Shown: positions 35,474 through 48,547 of the stretch, in pieces | How positions within the stretch are numbered: position 1 is the first letter of the stretch | Layout: the number at the start of each line of letters is the position of its first letter | Source of the DNA: Phyto melanocephala | Lineage: Eukaryota > Arthropoda > Insecta > Diptera > Rhinophoridae | Length of the DNA stretch: 64,000 nt | Assembly (NCBI GenBank): GCA_941918925.1 | Contig: OW799234.1 | Coordinates: 44,360,412-44,424,411 of the forward strand | Direction of reading: 5' to 3' | Notes under the pieces: model-generated | The model's database searches: none | Told to the model about the DNA's origin: nothing | Seen by the model: only the letters and a program-made list of their open reading frames with translations | Translations under genes and position numbers: made by a program

Positions 35474-37233
35474 GATTTGGTTGTTGAGCCTGTAAAGTTT
35501 GCCCACTGGGTTGTTGAATAAAGACACCCGGTGTGCCATCTGCTTGTGTGCCTCTTATTATAATGGGATTTTGGGCTAGCTGTTGCAAGCCGTTCGACCA
35601 GAATGGCACACTTTGTACCCAAGGTGTGGCATTAATTTGCAAAGGCTGAGCTTGGCCTGTTGCCTGTTGTAGAGGACTGATAATTTGTGTTGTGCCGGCC
35701 GGCATGCCAGCGGATTGAGCATTAACTTGTACACATTGTTGAGTGGCTTGTTGCTGCTGCTGTTGAGCAGCAGCCACTGCTCCTGCAGCCGATTGTACAG
35801 TATTTGTGGTTGTAGTCACTTTTTGGACAACCTTTTGCTGCAAGCCCTTTTGGCCATCCACTGTACCTTTTTGCTGATGTTGCTGCTGTTGGGCATTAGC
35901 CGCAGCGCTCATGGCTTGAAGGATATTCTGTTGCTGTTGCTGCGGCGACTGGGAAATAACATTGACCGGAGAAAAGAGTAAAGTTTGCGGCGATTGACTA
36001 GAAGGTATGGCATATGTTGTACCACTAGGAAAGCCAGTGTTGCCTCCAATGGCCATTTGCTTGGTATTCTGTGTAGTTGCGATCATTTGGGGAGCGCCAC
36101 CTTGAAATGGCTTGCCAGCAGTAATAACTTGTATGGGTTGTTGACCCAGACCGGATTGTATGAGATTGCCAGGCACCAACATGTGCGGGTAAATGAATCC
36201 CGTTGATGGCTGCATAAGCTGTACAGTGCGACCTTGTGTCCAATCTCCGGTAGCTGTTACTTGGCCGGTAGCCGTGGCCAATTGCATTGGCGACATGGTA
36301 CTTATTGTGGTCGAATGTTGTTGTTGCATGGCAGCCACTCCACCTGCACTTGTGGGTGTGTGTTGAGTGGCAGGGCTATTTTGACCACCACCGCCATTGG
36401 CATCTGCTGCAGCTTGGGCCAATTGCATTTGCATCTGTTGCAATTGGCCTTGGGTGGCCGCATCGAGTAGACTAGGATGTTTTATTTCTGTAGTGGTACC
36501 ACCAGGACCAGTCAACGTATGTTGCTGTGTGGGAAACTCCTGCTTAACTTGTATGGCCGCAAAGGGTGAGCCATGTTGCAGTTGATGGTACTGTTGTAAT
36601 TGTTGCAATTGTTCTGGCGATATTTGTAGTGGCACCGTACCAGGTGCCACCTGTTGGGCTGGACTCTGTGACTTCTCCAGAGTGAAGCTTTTACTACTGT
36701 TACCAAAAAAGGAATTCAAATTTCCGAATGTGGCAGCTGATTTGTTAGTTTGCAATTGGGCCTGAGAGTGTGGGGATGGTGGTGTTGCACCAGATGTTGA
36801 CGGGGCAAAATCGTATTTTTCGTCAAATGTTATGCCGGCTTTCTGTGCTAAAGTCTCCAAACACTTAAGGGGTCGTTCGATGTTACCACTGTTTGTATTA
36901 GTAGAGACTTTTGCGGTGTTGCTATTACCGTTTACAGTTGCGGTTGAGTTTGTGGTGTTGGAAACTTTTGCAATTGTCAAATAGTTTGTATTGGTGTGGT
37001 TGTTATTATTTTTGTTGCCGTTTGTAAGTGGGGTTGTTATTGTTGTTGAAGTTGCTGTTGTTGTTTGAACTTGTGTTACAAGTTGTTGGTGTTGTTTTTG
37101 TGCAACCAAGTGCGCTTGATCGGCATTAATTTTAATTATTCTTATATTCGAATTGTCTTTTAGGGGTTGTGTTGGCAGATATGTGGAGTTTCCTGTTGTT
37201 GCTGTGTTTTCACTTTCTCTTGTGTCCGTAGTT
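35474..37233 (-). CDS. ph: polyhomeotic, coding exon 2
   Basis: The acceptor is TTTTTCTTTTAG at 37234. The first base completes codon 12 and the frame is open from the first base (TTDTRESENTATTGNSTYLP, then LKDNSNIR). Residues 13-598 hold ERPLKCLETLAQKAGITFDE (near residue 120), SFTLEKSQSPAQQ, VPLQISPEQLQQLQQYHQLQ, AIQVKQEFPTQQ, STTISTMSPMQLATATG, DWTQGRTVQLMQPSTGF, QPIQVITAGKPFQGG and a Gln/Ala-rich end. The blocks occur in the same order as in Drosophila Ph. The real coding exon extends about 41 codons upstream of the TTG at 37109. The exon ends one base into codon 599 (donor C/GTAAGT at 35473). Confidence 0.96.
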
Positions 37234-37602
37234 CTAAAAGAAAAATAATAATAAGAATTATACCATTGTGCTACTTTGCTTGATGTTAAGCAAACAAAAT
37301 TATATTTAAAATAATATTAGAATTATGCTACTAGTAATATTTAATAGCAAATAGTCGTTTTGTTGAACTATCTATACTATCAGTACCATTAGCTGATTAT
37401 TATTATGAAAGGATTAAAAAACTCTTTTCTAACAACTAGAGTTGCGACATACTAAGTACGTACACCATGCCATGAGTTTTGAGGCTTTAATTTTTGTTTC
37501 TCATAAAATGCTTCTCTTTAATGCTTCTGGTACTTATAAACATAGTTGGGCTTAAATCTCCAAATCTTTTGGAAATATCCATTGGAACGACTTGAAAATC
37601 CC

Positions 37603-37634
<32 letters not shown>

Positions 37635-38861
37635 GTCTTGATTTTTTAAATTTTAAAAATTCATTTCTCGAATCCAGGATTGATTTCTGACATTTACTTT
37701 TTATTTCTGCAATCTTCTCATCATGGGCTACTCCCACTCTGCTGGCGACCTAATTCATGACTTTTACAAATACCACTTTTTTCACTTAAAAATCCCATAT
37801 ATGTTTGTGCCTTGAATTTTTCAAGCTTTTTAATGTAAACCTATGTACATTCCAAAACTATTTTTTTCAATTATACTTTTTTTTTAATTATGTAAATCCT
37901 ACTCCTACTAATATAATAAATGTGAATGCTTGTATGTTTGGATATTTGTTACTCAATCACGCAAAAAATGCTGAACGGAACTAAATAAAATTCGGCACAT
38001 AGATAGATAACAACCTAGATTAACACATATTCTACTTTATCGCGATAATAATACGAAGTCGTTGGCAAACTCATCATAACACATCCTGAACGGGTTGTTT
38101 GGGTTGTAAATATTTTTATTTTTATTGTTAATACGAAGTCTACCTTTTATCCCAATAACTACGCAGACGAAGTCGCGGGCACAAGCTAGAAAAAGGGACA
38201 TAAGGGTAAACAAAAAACAATTTTCACTTTTTTTTTTTTTTTTGATATGGACAACATCTGAGCATCGAATGAGACCGATCCCATGCCCCAAAAGTGTTCT
38301 CTCCCAGAGATATGCGCGTTTTATAAAAGTGAAGTTGACGATTCTAAGCGCAAATAGAAATAAAATATTTATTTTCATTTTTTCCCCTACTAAATTAACA
38401 AGGTTAGGTTAGATCCGGCAGCCGCCAGAAGGCATAGCTCACTTGGGTCCTCCGAGGGTCCGAGGCAACTTGATTTTACGAAACTACAAAAAATTTATTT
38501 TTTTCCTTATGAACAATTTTAAAAAAAAATAGAAAAATCATTTAATCATTAAAATGGCTCTCCGGAACAAAATCTGTTTTTACCCTTAGGTTCCTTTCTC
38601 TATGCGCTGTCACATATATACCTACATACTTATATATTTTTTTTTTATTTTTTTATTTACTATTTTATTAATTATTTAAAAAAAAGTATTTTTGTCATTT
38701 TAAAAACTACGTTTACAGTTTGTGGAACTTATCTTAACATATGTGTAGGACGTATTTAACTGACGAATTTATCTTTACACCCTTGTGCATATTTATTTCC
38801 ATTAATTTCGTTTTATTTTGTATACGTTTTAATCTGTTTATGTTTAACCATTTATTTACGA
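37234..38861. other. 3' part of ph intron 1, no gene seen
   Basis: AT-rich intronic DNA with a (TATG)n run at 37605-37632. A short block at 38399-38475 beginning AACAAGGTTAGGTTAG and rich in GGGTCCTCCGAGGG resembles a dispersed GGTTAG-type repeat of flies. Long T runs occur near 38225 and 38640. Confidence 0.5.
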
Positions 38862-39422
38862 CTAGAAAAGCACGGCGCGCGTTGCTACGCCCCTTAATGA
38901 ATAAAATGCATTCTGAATTTTAATTAAATATCAAGTAGGCGTGACACTGCCCACTTTTCTAATCACGAAACTGTATAGTCCTCACCAAAATCGGTCCAGA
39001 GCAAGTACCTCAATATTATAATTGTTTTATGGGCGTGGCCCCGCCTACTTTTTTAATCACGAATTGATATAGTCATGAGAGTTCAATATGTGTGCAAAGT
39101 TTCAGAAAAATCGGTCAAGTGCAAGAAGCTTAATATTATAACTTTTTTTTATGGGCGTGGCACTTCCCACTCTTCTTATCACGATATTGTATTATAATGA
39201 GAGCTCAATATGTGTGTGCAAAGTTTCAGAAAAATCGGTCAAGTGCAAGTAGCTAAAACTGATAACTAATTTTGTATGGGCGTGGCCCCGCTCACTTTTT
39301 TTCACCCATAAACACTCCCTGGTATGTGTACAACAACTTGCCAAAGTTTGAGTCCGATCGGTTTTACAGTTTCGGAGTCTATAGCTAACACACACACAGA
39401 GTTTCACTTTTATATATATAGA
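38862..39422 (-). mobile_element. Helitron family B, copy 4
   Basis: CTAG at 38862, the CGGCGCGCGTTGCTACGCCC block, about three 120-bp units, a short (CA)n run and the ATATATATAGA end at 39422 define a minus-strand copy. The flanks are ..TTACGA on the left and TTTTAG.. on the right, with no duplication. Confidence 0.75.
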
Positions 39423-40340
39423 TTTTAGTATATCTTGCATTAAAATCTGTTGACATTTCTCTGCTGTACCTGCTTCCGTAAGATAAAAGTATAGAACTAT
39501 TATATAGCTATATACATATGTATAAAGCTATATAGCTTTATCGCAGTCTGCGACGAATATCCCAAGATTTTTTGAGTTCCGTTAAAAGGTAATTTTTCTA
39601 TAATTTTTTACCAAAACGCTTAAAAATTAAAAGTGAAAAAATTCGTTTTTCGCCACGTGATTCCATTCTAGTCTCATATCTCCATGTATTATTTCGCGTC
39701 CCATTGGTAAATATTTTACCGAAAACTTTAGTAAATATTACAAGGATTAATTGAAAATCTAAATCCTTTAATTTTTCAGTTATTTTTATTTTGCAATATT
39801 TAAAGGAATAAATTAAACAACAGCTAACTGGTGTATTATATTGACTGCAAAAATGTTAATATGTTTCCAAATCATCGATCATAACAAAGAGTTATGAAAT
39901 TTTACAAAAACTTAACACGTTCTGAATAACAATAATTAATAAAAAAATATCGTCTTAAATTTTAATTTGTTCTTCTTATAAGAATATAACTGCAACTGCT
40001 GCTATTATTTTAATCGGCACTGTACATACTTTGAAAATTACTACAAAATTTAAATTCACCCCCTCAATTGTATTTTAAAAAGGAAAAAATTACATCAAAA
40101 ACAGTAAAATTCTTAACAAGGTATATTAATCTGGGTAGCCTCTATTCATCCGCTGTACATCAGTTGCTACTTTTCTCATTCTTATTCTCTCTCTCTTATT
40201 CTATAATTAACAATTGTCAAACATCATATAAAAACGATTCTATCGGAAAGTCCTCTCCGAATTGCTATCACCTTATATAATTACACCATGATTCTTAACC
40301 CTTAATTTACCGCATGGCAATCAAAATGAGTCAAATGAAT
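39423..40340. other. Intronic AT-rich DNA, no feature assigned
   Basis: No repeat shared with other parts of the window was noticed. A TTCTCTCTCTCTTATTC tract at about 40185-40201 offers GAGA-type sites on the minus strand. Confidence 0.5.
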
Positions 40341-41061
40341 AACAAGTAAGAGTGCTATATTCGGCCATGCCGAATCTTATATACGTATGTATGTAAAAAA
40401 AAAATAAAAACAAATTTAAAAAAAAAATTTAAAAAAAAAATTTTAAAAAAAACTTATAAAAAATAATTAAAATATAAATAATAAATACAAAACAAAAAAA
40501 TATAAAAAAAAAATAAAAAAAAAATTTAAGAAAAATAATAAAAATATAAATAATATATTAAATAAAAAATAAAAAAAAAATTATAAAAAAAAAATTTAAA
40601 AAAAAAATATAAAAATATAAAAAAATTTTTTTTTGGCTCAGCTGGGATTCGATCCCACGTTTACTTTAACCAATATACAAGTTTGTATGTATGTATGTTG
40701 TTGTTGTAATGTTGTTTTTGTGAAAAAAAAATCGAGGTTGTCGTGTATTTTTGCTCACATCTCAGTTGTTTATGAACCGATGTTTCTGATTTTCAATACC
40801 GATCTACTCCCGAATATTTCTGATATTGTAATACCTCACCCGGGTCCAAGCGATTTCGGGGCGCTTCAAAAAGTTGATTTCAACATACACACTGACAGAC
40901 GGTCAGAGTGACAGACGGACAGACTGACAGAGCTTAATCGACTCCCCTATTCATAAGCTTTCAGAAAATATATACTTTATGGGGTCGGAAATGAAAATTG
41001 TAGAAATTTCACACGGAATGACAAACCTATATATACCCTTTTTCACTGTGTGAAGGGTATA
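40341..41061 (-). repeat. INE-1-like repeat, subfamily A, copy 1
   Basis: The minus-strand copy runs from AACAAGTAAGAGTGCTATAT at 40341, through a long A-rich tract, to the ACCCTTTTTCACTGTGTGAAGGGTAT hairpin at 41061. It includes the GCTGGGATTCGATCCCACG and CCGAATATTTCTGATATTG blocks found in all A copies. Confidence 0.75.
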
Positions 41062-42304
41062 ATTACAAAAATATTAATAAGAAAACTTCCATATATACGT
41101 ACATACATACATTTAAGACGCACAAAAAACAAAACATACTATTTTAAAAGGGAATCGCATTTGAAACTCTTCGAACTGGAATGGTGTCTGAAAAACCCCA
41201 CCCGCAATATACACTTAATCGGAAAGTTAATACTTTGCGTACACATTGCACAACCCTTGATTGCTCAATCGCTGGAGAAAGACAAGACAGTAACAGAGTG
41301 ACAAACTAAATGTAAAAAATTTCATTTTTATTTACAAATTTACAATACAGTTTCTTCTAGCTATAACTGACAAGTTCAACATTTTTAAAATAGATGCAAA
41401 AAAAAAACAAAAAACGTTTTAGGGTTTTTTGTGCATTAGGAAGAGTTTATTTATAAAACAATGGGGTAACAAAATATGTTCTCTCATTGCAAATTTCATT
41501 CCTTCTTTATTTGGTTATTATACTTAGAATATACATAGTTAGGGGATGAACGTATAAATCCTTTTTGTATGCAATTTACTGTGGCAGATAAAACGAAACT
41601 TTTTGCCGTAAAAAAGGTAAAATTTTATGTAAGAAATTAATGAAGTTTTTTTTCAGACAAAAAGTGGTTTACTAAAATATTTTTATATAAATATGTATGT
41701 ATGTATATTGTATAGTTACTTGCTAATCTTTTAGAATTTACATAAGTACGTACATATTTAACACAGAAGGAGAAGAGAACACAAATTAAGTCTGCTTTTG
41801 AAAGTCACACAGCGTTGCAACTTTAAAATTTTTAAAATCAACTAAACCGTGAAAAAGCTTGTAATTTTCAAAAACAACCCAGCAAAACAAAAATCACTAG
41901 TTTAATGTAAATAACATTTTTCATTACTTCTAATTCAGAAGTGCAACCGTTATTGATGTGCTTCAAACAAACATGCAAAAAATATCTTAAACAATTCATG
42001 TTAACAAACATTACTAACTGATGAAACGTGGATTCCTTCTCATCTACTATACATGCGTTCTATACACTTATTATAATGAAGTGAATTTAATTAATATGTA
42101 TATCATATAAACACATGCTCTCCAATGACGCGTTAATGGTAAAATCATGCATGTTTTACCTTTTTTGTATTTGTATAGTTTGCTACAATTGGAAAATGGT
42201 TAGGAGTGTTCGCAGGTTTTTAATTGACGATTGTACGAGAAACTTCAGCTGAATATATGAAACGAAAAAAAAAAAAACTACAAAATAACTGGGTTACATA
42301 TCTT
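41062..42304. other. Intronic AT-rich DNA, no feature assigned
   Basis: The short frame at 41050-41301 is not recognised and has no conserved motif. A TATG run lies at 41690-41710. No transposon ends are seen. Confidence 0.45.
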
Positions 42305-42949
42305 TATGCCCTTCACCTGTGCTGAACAAGGGTATATATAGCTTTGTCATTCCGCTTATGAATAGGGAAGTCGATTAAGCCCTGTCAGTCTGTCCGTGTG
42401 TATGTTGAAATCAACTTTTTGAAGCCCCCCGACATACATAGGTTGGACCCGGGTAAGGTATTAAAATATCAAAAATATTCGGGAGTAGATCGGTATTGAA
42501 AATCAGAAACATCGGTGCTTAAACAACTGAGATATGAGCAAAAACCCACGACCACCACGATTTTCTTTTCACAAAAACAACATTACAACAACAACATACA
42601 TACATACAAACGTGTATACTGGTTAGGGAAAACGTGGCATCGAATCCCAGCTGAGCCAAAAACATTTTTTTTTTAATTTTTTTAAAATTTTTTTTTTATT
42701 TTTATTTTTTATTTAATATATTATATATATTTTTATTATTATTTTTTTTTATTTTTTTTTTATATATATATTATATATGTATATAATAATTTTTTTTTTT
42801 AAATTTTTTTTTTTTTTATTTTTTTTTTAAAATTTTTTTTTTTTTTGTTTTTTTTAACATACATACGTGAATTTACTGTTATTGCATGACTACACGTTGT
42901 GAAGGGTATATAAGATTCGGCACGGCCGAATATAGCGCTTTTACTTGTT
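42305..42949 (+). repeat. INE-1-like repeat, subfamily A, copy 2
   Basis: It starts TATGCCCTTCACC with the GGGTATATATAG partner and ends with the GATTCGGCACGGCCGAATAT palindrome and TTACTTGTT at 42949. The middle is an almost pure A/T tract of about 190 bp. This uninterrupted copy supplies the empty site for the Helitron at 44115. Confidence 0.75.
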
Positions 42950-44114
42950 TTTTTTTATATATTTTTTTTTTTTGTAAGTTTTTTTTATTGTTTTTTTTTT
43001 TGTTTTTAATATATTTTTTTATTGTTTTTTATACCCTTCACACAGTGAGAAAGGGTATATATAGGTTTGTCATTCCGTGTGAAATTTCTACAATTTTCAT
43101 TTCCGACCCCATAAAGTATATATTTTCTGAAAGCTTATGAATAGGGGAGTCGATTAAGCTCTGTCAGTCTGTCAGTCTGTCCGTCTGACCGTCTGTCCGT
43201 GTGTATGTTGAAATCAACTTTTTGAAGACCCTCGACATCGCTCGGACCCGGGTGAGGTATTAAAATATCAGAAATATTCGGGAGTAGAACGGTATTGAAA
43301 ATCAGAAACATTGGTACATAAACAACTGAGATATGAGCAAAAACCCACGACCACCTCGATTTTTTTCACAAAAACAACATTACAACAACAACATACATAC
43401 ATACAAACGTGTATACTGGTTAGACAAAACGTGGCATCGAATCCCAGCTGAGTCAAAAAATTTTTTTTTTTAATTTTTTTAAAATTTTTTTCAAAATTTT
43501 TTTTTTATATATATTTTTATTTTTTATTTAATATATTATTTATATTTTTATTATACCCTTCACACAGTGAAAAAGGGTATATATAGGTTTGTCATTCCGT
43601 GTGAAATTTCTACAATTTTCATTTCCGACCCCATAAAGTATATATTTTCTGAAAGCTTATGAATAGAGGAGTCGATTAAGCCCTGACCGTCTGTCCGTGT
43701 GTATGTTGAAATCAACTTTTTGAAGCCCCCCGACATAGGTTGGACCCGGGTAAGGTATTAAAATATCAGAAATATTCGGGAGTAGATCGGTATTGAAAAT
43801 CAGAAACATCGGTACATAAACAACTGAGATATGAGCAAAAACCCACGACCACCTCGATTTTCTTTTCATAAAAACAACATTACAACAACAACATACATAC
43901 ATACAAACGTGTATACTGGTTAGAGAAAACGTGGCATCGAATCCCAGCTGAGGCAAAAAAATTTTTTTTTAAATTTTTTTAAAATTTTTTTTTTTAATTT
44001 TTTTTTTATTTTTTTTTATTTTTTATTTAATATATTATATATATTTTTATTATTTTTTTTTATTTTTTTTTTTTTAATTTTTTTTTTATTTTTTTTTGTT
44101 TTATATATATTATA

Positions 44115-45187
<1,073 letters not shown>

Positions 45188-45675
45188 TATGTATATAATA
45201 ATTTTTTTTTAAAATTTTTTTTTTTAAATTTTTTTTTTATTTTTTATTTTTTTTTTGTTTTTTTTAACATACATACGTGAATTTACTGTTATTGCATGAC
45301 TACACGTTGTGAAGGGTATATAAGATTCGGCACGGCCGAATATAGCGCTTTTACTTGTTATTTTTTAAAAAATTTTTTTTTTTAATTTTTTTTTATTTTT
45401 TTTTTTTGTTTTATATATATTATATATATAATAATTTTTTTTTAAATTTTTTTTTTAATTTTTTTTTAAATTTTTTTTTAATTTTTTTTTTTTTTTTTTT
45501 TTTGTTTTTTAACATACATACGAGAATTTATAATTTTTCAATGGGATGTTTTTATATATGTATGTACGTATTTCATATGGGATGAATGGTTGCACAAACT
45601 ACTGTTATTGCATGACTACACGTTGTGAAGGGTATATAAGATTCGGCACGGCCGAATATAGCACTTTTACTTGTT

Positions 45676-45881
45676 TTTTTTTGTTTTTAATATTTTTTTT
45701 TTATTTTTTATTTTTGTAATTTTTTTTAGAAACATACATACGTAAACTTAATTTATACGAACATGTATGTACGTATTTTATATGAGATGAATGGTGATAC
45801 AAACAATTGTTATTGCATGACTACACGTTGTGAAGGGTATATAAGATTCGGCACGGCCGAATATAGCACTGTTACTTGTTT
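45676..45881 (+). repeat. INE-1-like repeat, subfamily A, 3' fragment
   Basis: It carries only the T-rich tract, the CATACATACGTAAA block and the ATTCGGCACGGCCGAAT palindrome ending TTACTTGTT at 45881. Confidence 0.65.
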
Positions 45882-45959
45882 TTTATTAGTTTTAGATATA
45901 GTTATAAATAAAATATGTTTACATACATATGTTTAATTCCTACCAAACATTGCATTTCA

Positions 45960-46335
45960 GTTTTAGATATTAAGTACTAAACACATAATAGTATAGCTGT
46001 GTTTAAGTACGATATGCGTCTAGGGATATTCTTAAACAATTTTGGATAAATCGGATACTAACCGACAAAGTTATTTTGAAATATATATGTATGTATATAT
46101 TATATATTTTTTTTAATATATTAAATTATTGAAGACCCTAAAAAATTTTTGATTGTGCTAAAACAAACACCAGAATACAACCGGCAGCTTTGAAAACTAG
46201 AAAAACTACAAATGATTCGGTGTTATTCTTAAAATTTACAAACGAAAATCGATTTTTTAAACTTGTGAAAAATAAAGAGGAACGATATAGGTATTAAAAG
46301 AAAGGGCATGACAAGCAAAATATAAGACACTATAA
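45960..46335 (+). repeat. INE-1-like repeat, subfamily D, copy 2, left part
   Basis: It matches 3740-3925 (AAATTTACAAACGAAAATC and GATATTC..AAA..TTTGGATAAA blocks). The right part continues at 50021-50160 after the C copy inserted at 46336. Confidence 0.55.
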
Positions 46336-46539
46336 AACAAGTAAGAGCACTATATTCGGCTGTGCCAAATCTTTTATACCCACCACAAATTTTCCGTACT
46401 TTTGTACAGGGTGGGCCAAAAGAAACCAAGGGGTGTAAAAGTTTAGTAACTTTTTCGTTTATTTTTTTTTTTTCTTTCAGATTATATAATATACAAAAGG
46501 GAAATTTTTTTACACTAAGTATGAAAAGTGATGTCTCTT

Positions 46540-47740
46540 AAATGACCACCGTGTTCAGCTTCGCACTGATGGGCTCTTTTTAGAGCATTTTCCATAACAT
46601 CTTTCAAAACTTGTGGCGGTAGAGGTCAAATTTCTGCAACAATGTTTGCCTTGAGTTCAAGGATTGCCTCTGGCTTGTTCACATACACTCGCTCCTTCAA
46701 AAAACCCCAAAGAAAATAGTCGGGTGCTGTCAAATCTGGCGATCGCGCTGGCCAAATAATTTCCGAATTTCTGGTAATTATTCACACTTCAAAAATTTGA
46801 CTTAGAAGAGCCATTGTGTCTCGGGCAGTATGGGCAGTGGCTCCGTCCTGCTGAAACCACATACCAGGTCTGTTTTCAAGAGCAGGGCGTAAAAAATTTT
46901 CTATCATAAACCGATACCGCTCTCCATTTACGGTTACAGCACTTCCATCTTCATTCTCGAAGAAGTAAGGCCCAATGACATTTTCAGATGTGATCCCACA
47001 CCATACTGTACACCTGATGAGGTGCAATTGGCGTTGATGAATGACTCTTGGCAAGGCGAATTCATTATCAGGTGGTGTTGACAACGCAGCTGATCTTCTT
47101 TTTTATTTGCATAAATGATGGTTGAGTTGTCAAATATTATTTATGTTTACATAGATTGCTCTTTCCCGCGCAAAAAAAAACAAACAAAAACAATGTAGTT
47201 TTTGACACATCGACAGTCGAAAGCAACAATAAAAAACCATGTTTTTTTTTAATGTTGTATTTGTTGTAGAATTACCACCACCTGATAATTAAATTCGCCT
47301 TGGCTCTTGGATTTTGAGAACCCCAGAACCTACAGTTCTGCTTATTAACAAAGCCATTCAAATGAGTTTCATCACTCATAATCAAATTTTTAATAAAATT
47401 ATTTCATTTCTGGCCAACTCTTGAAATTTAACTGCAAAAAGTCTAGTTGCCAATGATCTGCGGGTTTTAATTTTTGCACCAATTGCACCTTATATGGGTA
47501 TAACTGTAAATCTTTTTTTTTTTTTTAAATGCGCCGTAGTGACGTACGATACATTCCTAACTGAGCCGAACGCCTTCTGGCAGATGTTTCTGGTGCCTCG
47601 TTAACACTTTGCTGTACTCGTTCAATATTTTCCGCAGTGCGACTTAAACGTGGTCTACCGGTTCGAGGCAAATCTGTTACGCTGCCATGTTGGTGATGAC
47701 GATCAACTAAGCAACGAATCATTGCTTGCTTCACAGGGCG
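46540..47740 (-). pseudogene. Tc1/mariner transposase, decayed
   Basis: Minus-strand reading: an N-terminal part at 47734-47525 (LPRTGRPRLSRTAENIERVQ), then SDETHLNGFVNKQNCRFWG (about 47385-47325, first catalytic Asp). The MITE interrupts here; then CTVWCGITSENVIGPYFFE and FQQDGATAHTARDTM (second Asp, about 46850-46810). After a shift comes ARSPDLTAPDYFLWGFLK (third acidic residue, about 46740-46700) and the C terminus at about 46540. Several stops and shifts are present. The motif spacing resembles the group of mariner relatives with FQQDGA and DYFLWG blocks; the exact clade is not assigned. Confidence 0.75.
47052..47302. mobile_element. hAT-like MITE inside the mariner transposase gene
   Basis: Inverted ends start CAAGGCGAATTCATTATCAG (left) and CAAGGCGAATTTAATTATCA (right, reverse strand), about 27 bp with a small indel. 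The flanking 8 bases are ACTCTTGG and GCTCTTGG. Removal rejoins the transposase sequence. The ends resemble those of the MITE at 13538-13745. Confidence 0.7.
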
Positions 47741-47955
47741 AAATTCTGACGTTAAAATGTCGACGATATGCTCTTTGCTTTAAAATAATTGATCTCTGGT
47801 TTATTGTTCTGGTTCTCTGTTCAGTTGTGAACCTCTCCATTATAAATTCTCCAAGTGTTGTCTATATAATCTGAAAGAAAAAATAAAAAAAAAATTAATA
47901 AAAGAAAATGTTATTAAACTTTTACACCCCTTGGTTTCTTTTGGCCCACCCTGTA

Positions 47956-48547
47956 GCTAGGGTTTTTTTTCCGGGAATGCGAGATTTCTTTTTTAACCAA
48001 ACAAATAAAAAGTAAATTTGTTTTTAATTAATAAAAAACTTTTTATTTTATGTAAAAGAAACACTTCAAAACTATAAAAATTATTAAAGAAACTTGAATT
48101 TAAAATATAAATTGAACAAAAATATTTTTATTGAAAAAAATATTATTTTCATGATACGAGATCAAATATGATCACAAAAAACAAAAATACAGGGGCCGAA
48201 TTACGGCATTCGAACGTGATCGAAATTTAAAAATTCTTATAAGAGTCTCTATACTTAAAGCACAGCAAACGCGATCGTTCGAGTAAAATTTCGAGAGTTT
48301 CTTTAATTTTTTAACCTAAAAAGTATATAAAATTATTGGTAAAATATTTTTAAATGTAAAGTTAAAAAAAAAAAACCTTGAAAAAAAAATTTTTATGATG
48401 AAAAATGTTTCGAATCGTAGTAAAGTTTAAAAAAAACCTTGAAGAAAAAATGTTTATGATGAAAAATGTTTCGAATCGTAGCCACCACGTAGGATCCCAA
48501 AAAATAAATCAAGAAGATTAAATAACTCAAATTCCCAGGAATTTCCG
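47956..48547. repeat. Unidentified A-rich stretch with a tandem duplication
   Basis: Two copies of a roughly 61-bp unit ending ATGAAAAATGTTTCGAATCG occur at about 48360-48480. The rest is A/T-rich and I cannot place it. No gene is seen. Confidence 0.5.

Larger units (their letters stand above)
46407..47953 (-). mobile_element. Tc1/mariner-superfamily element, near full length, decayed
   Basis: The terminal inverted repeats start CAGGGTGGGCCAAAAGAAAC and are at least 38 bp; TA flanks both ends (46405-46406, 47954-47955). It contains a broken transposase gene and a nested hAT-like MITE at 47052-47302. Confidence 0.88.

Noticed and set aside
34838..36706. Open frames on both strands overlapping ph exons 2 and 3
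   Set aside because: These are shadows of the Gln-rich coding sequence. The ph frame alone has conserved blocks and matching splice sites.
45355..45585. Phe-rich open frame in a T tract
   Set aside because: It is pure poly-T translation within the INE-1-like repeat.
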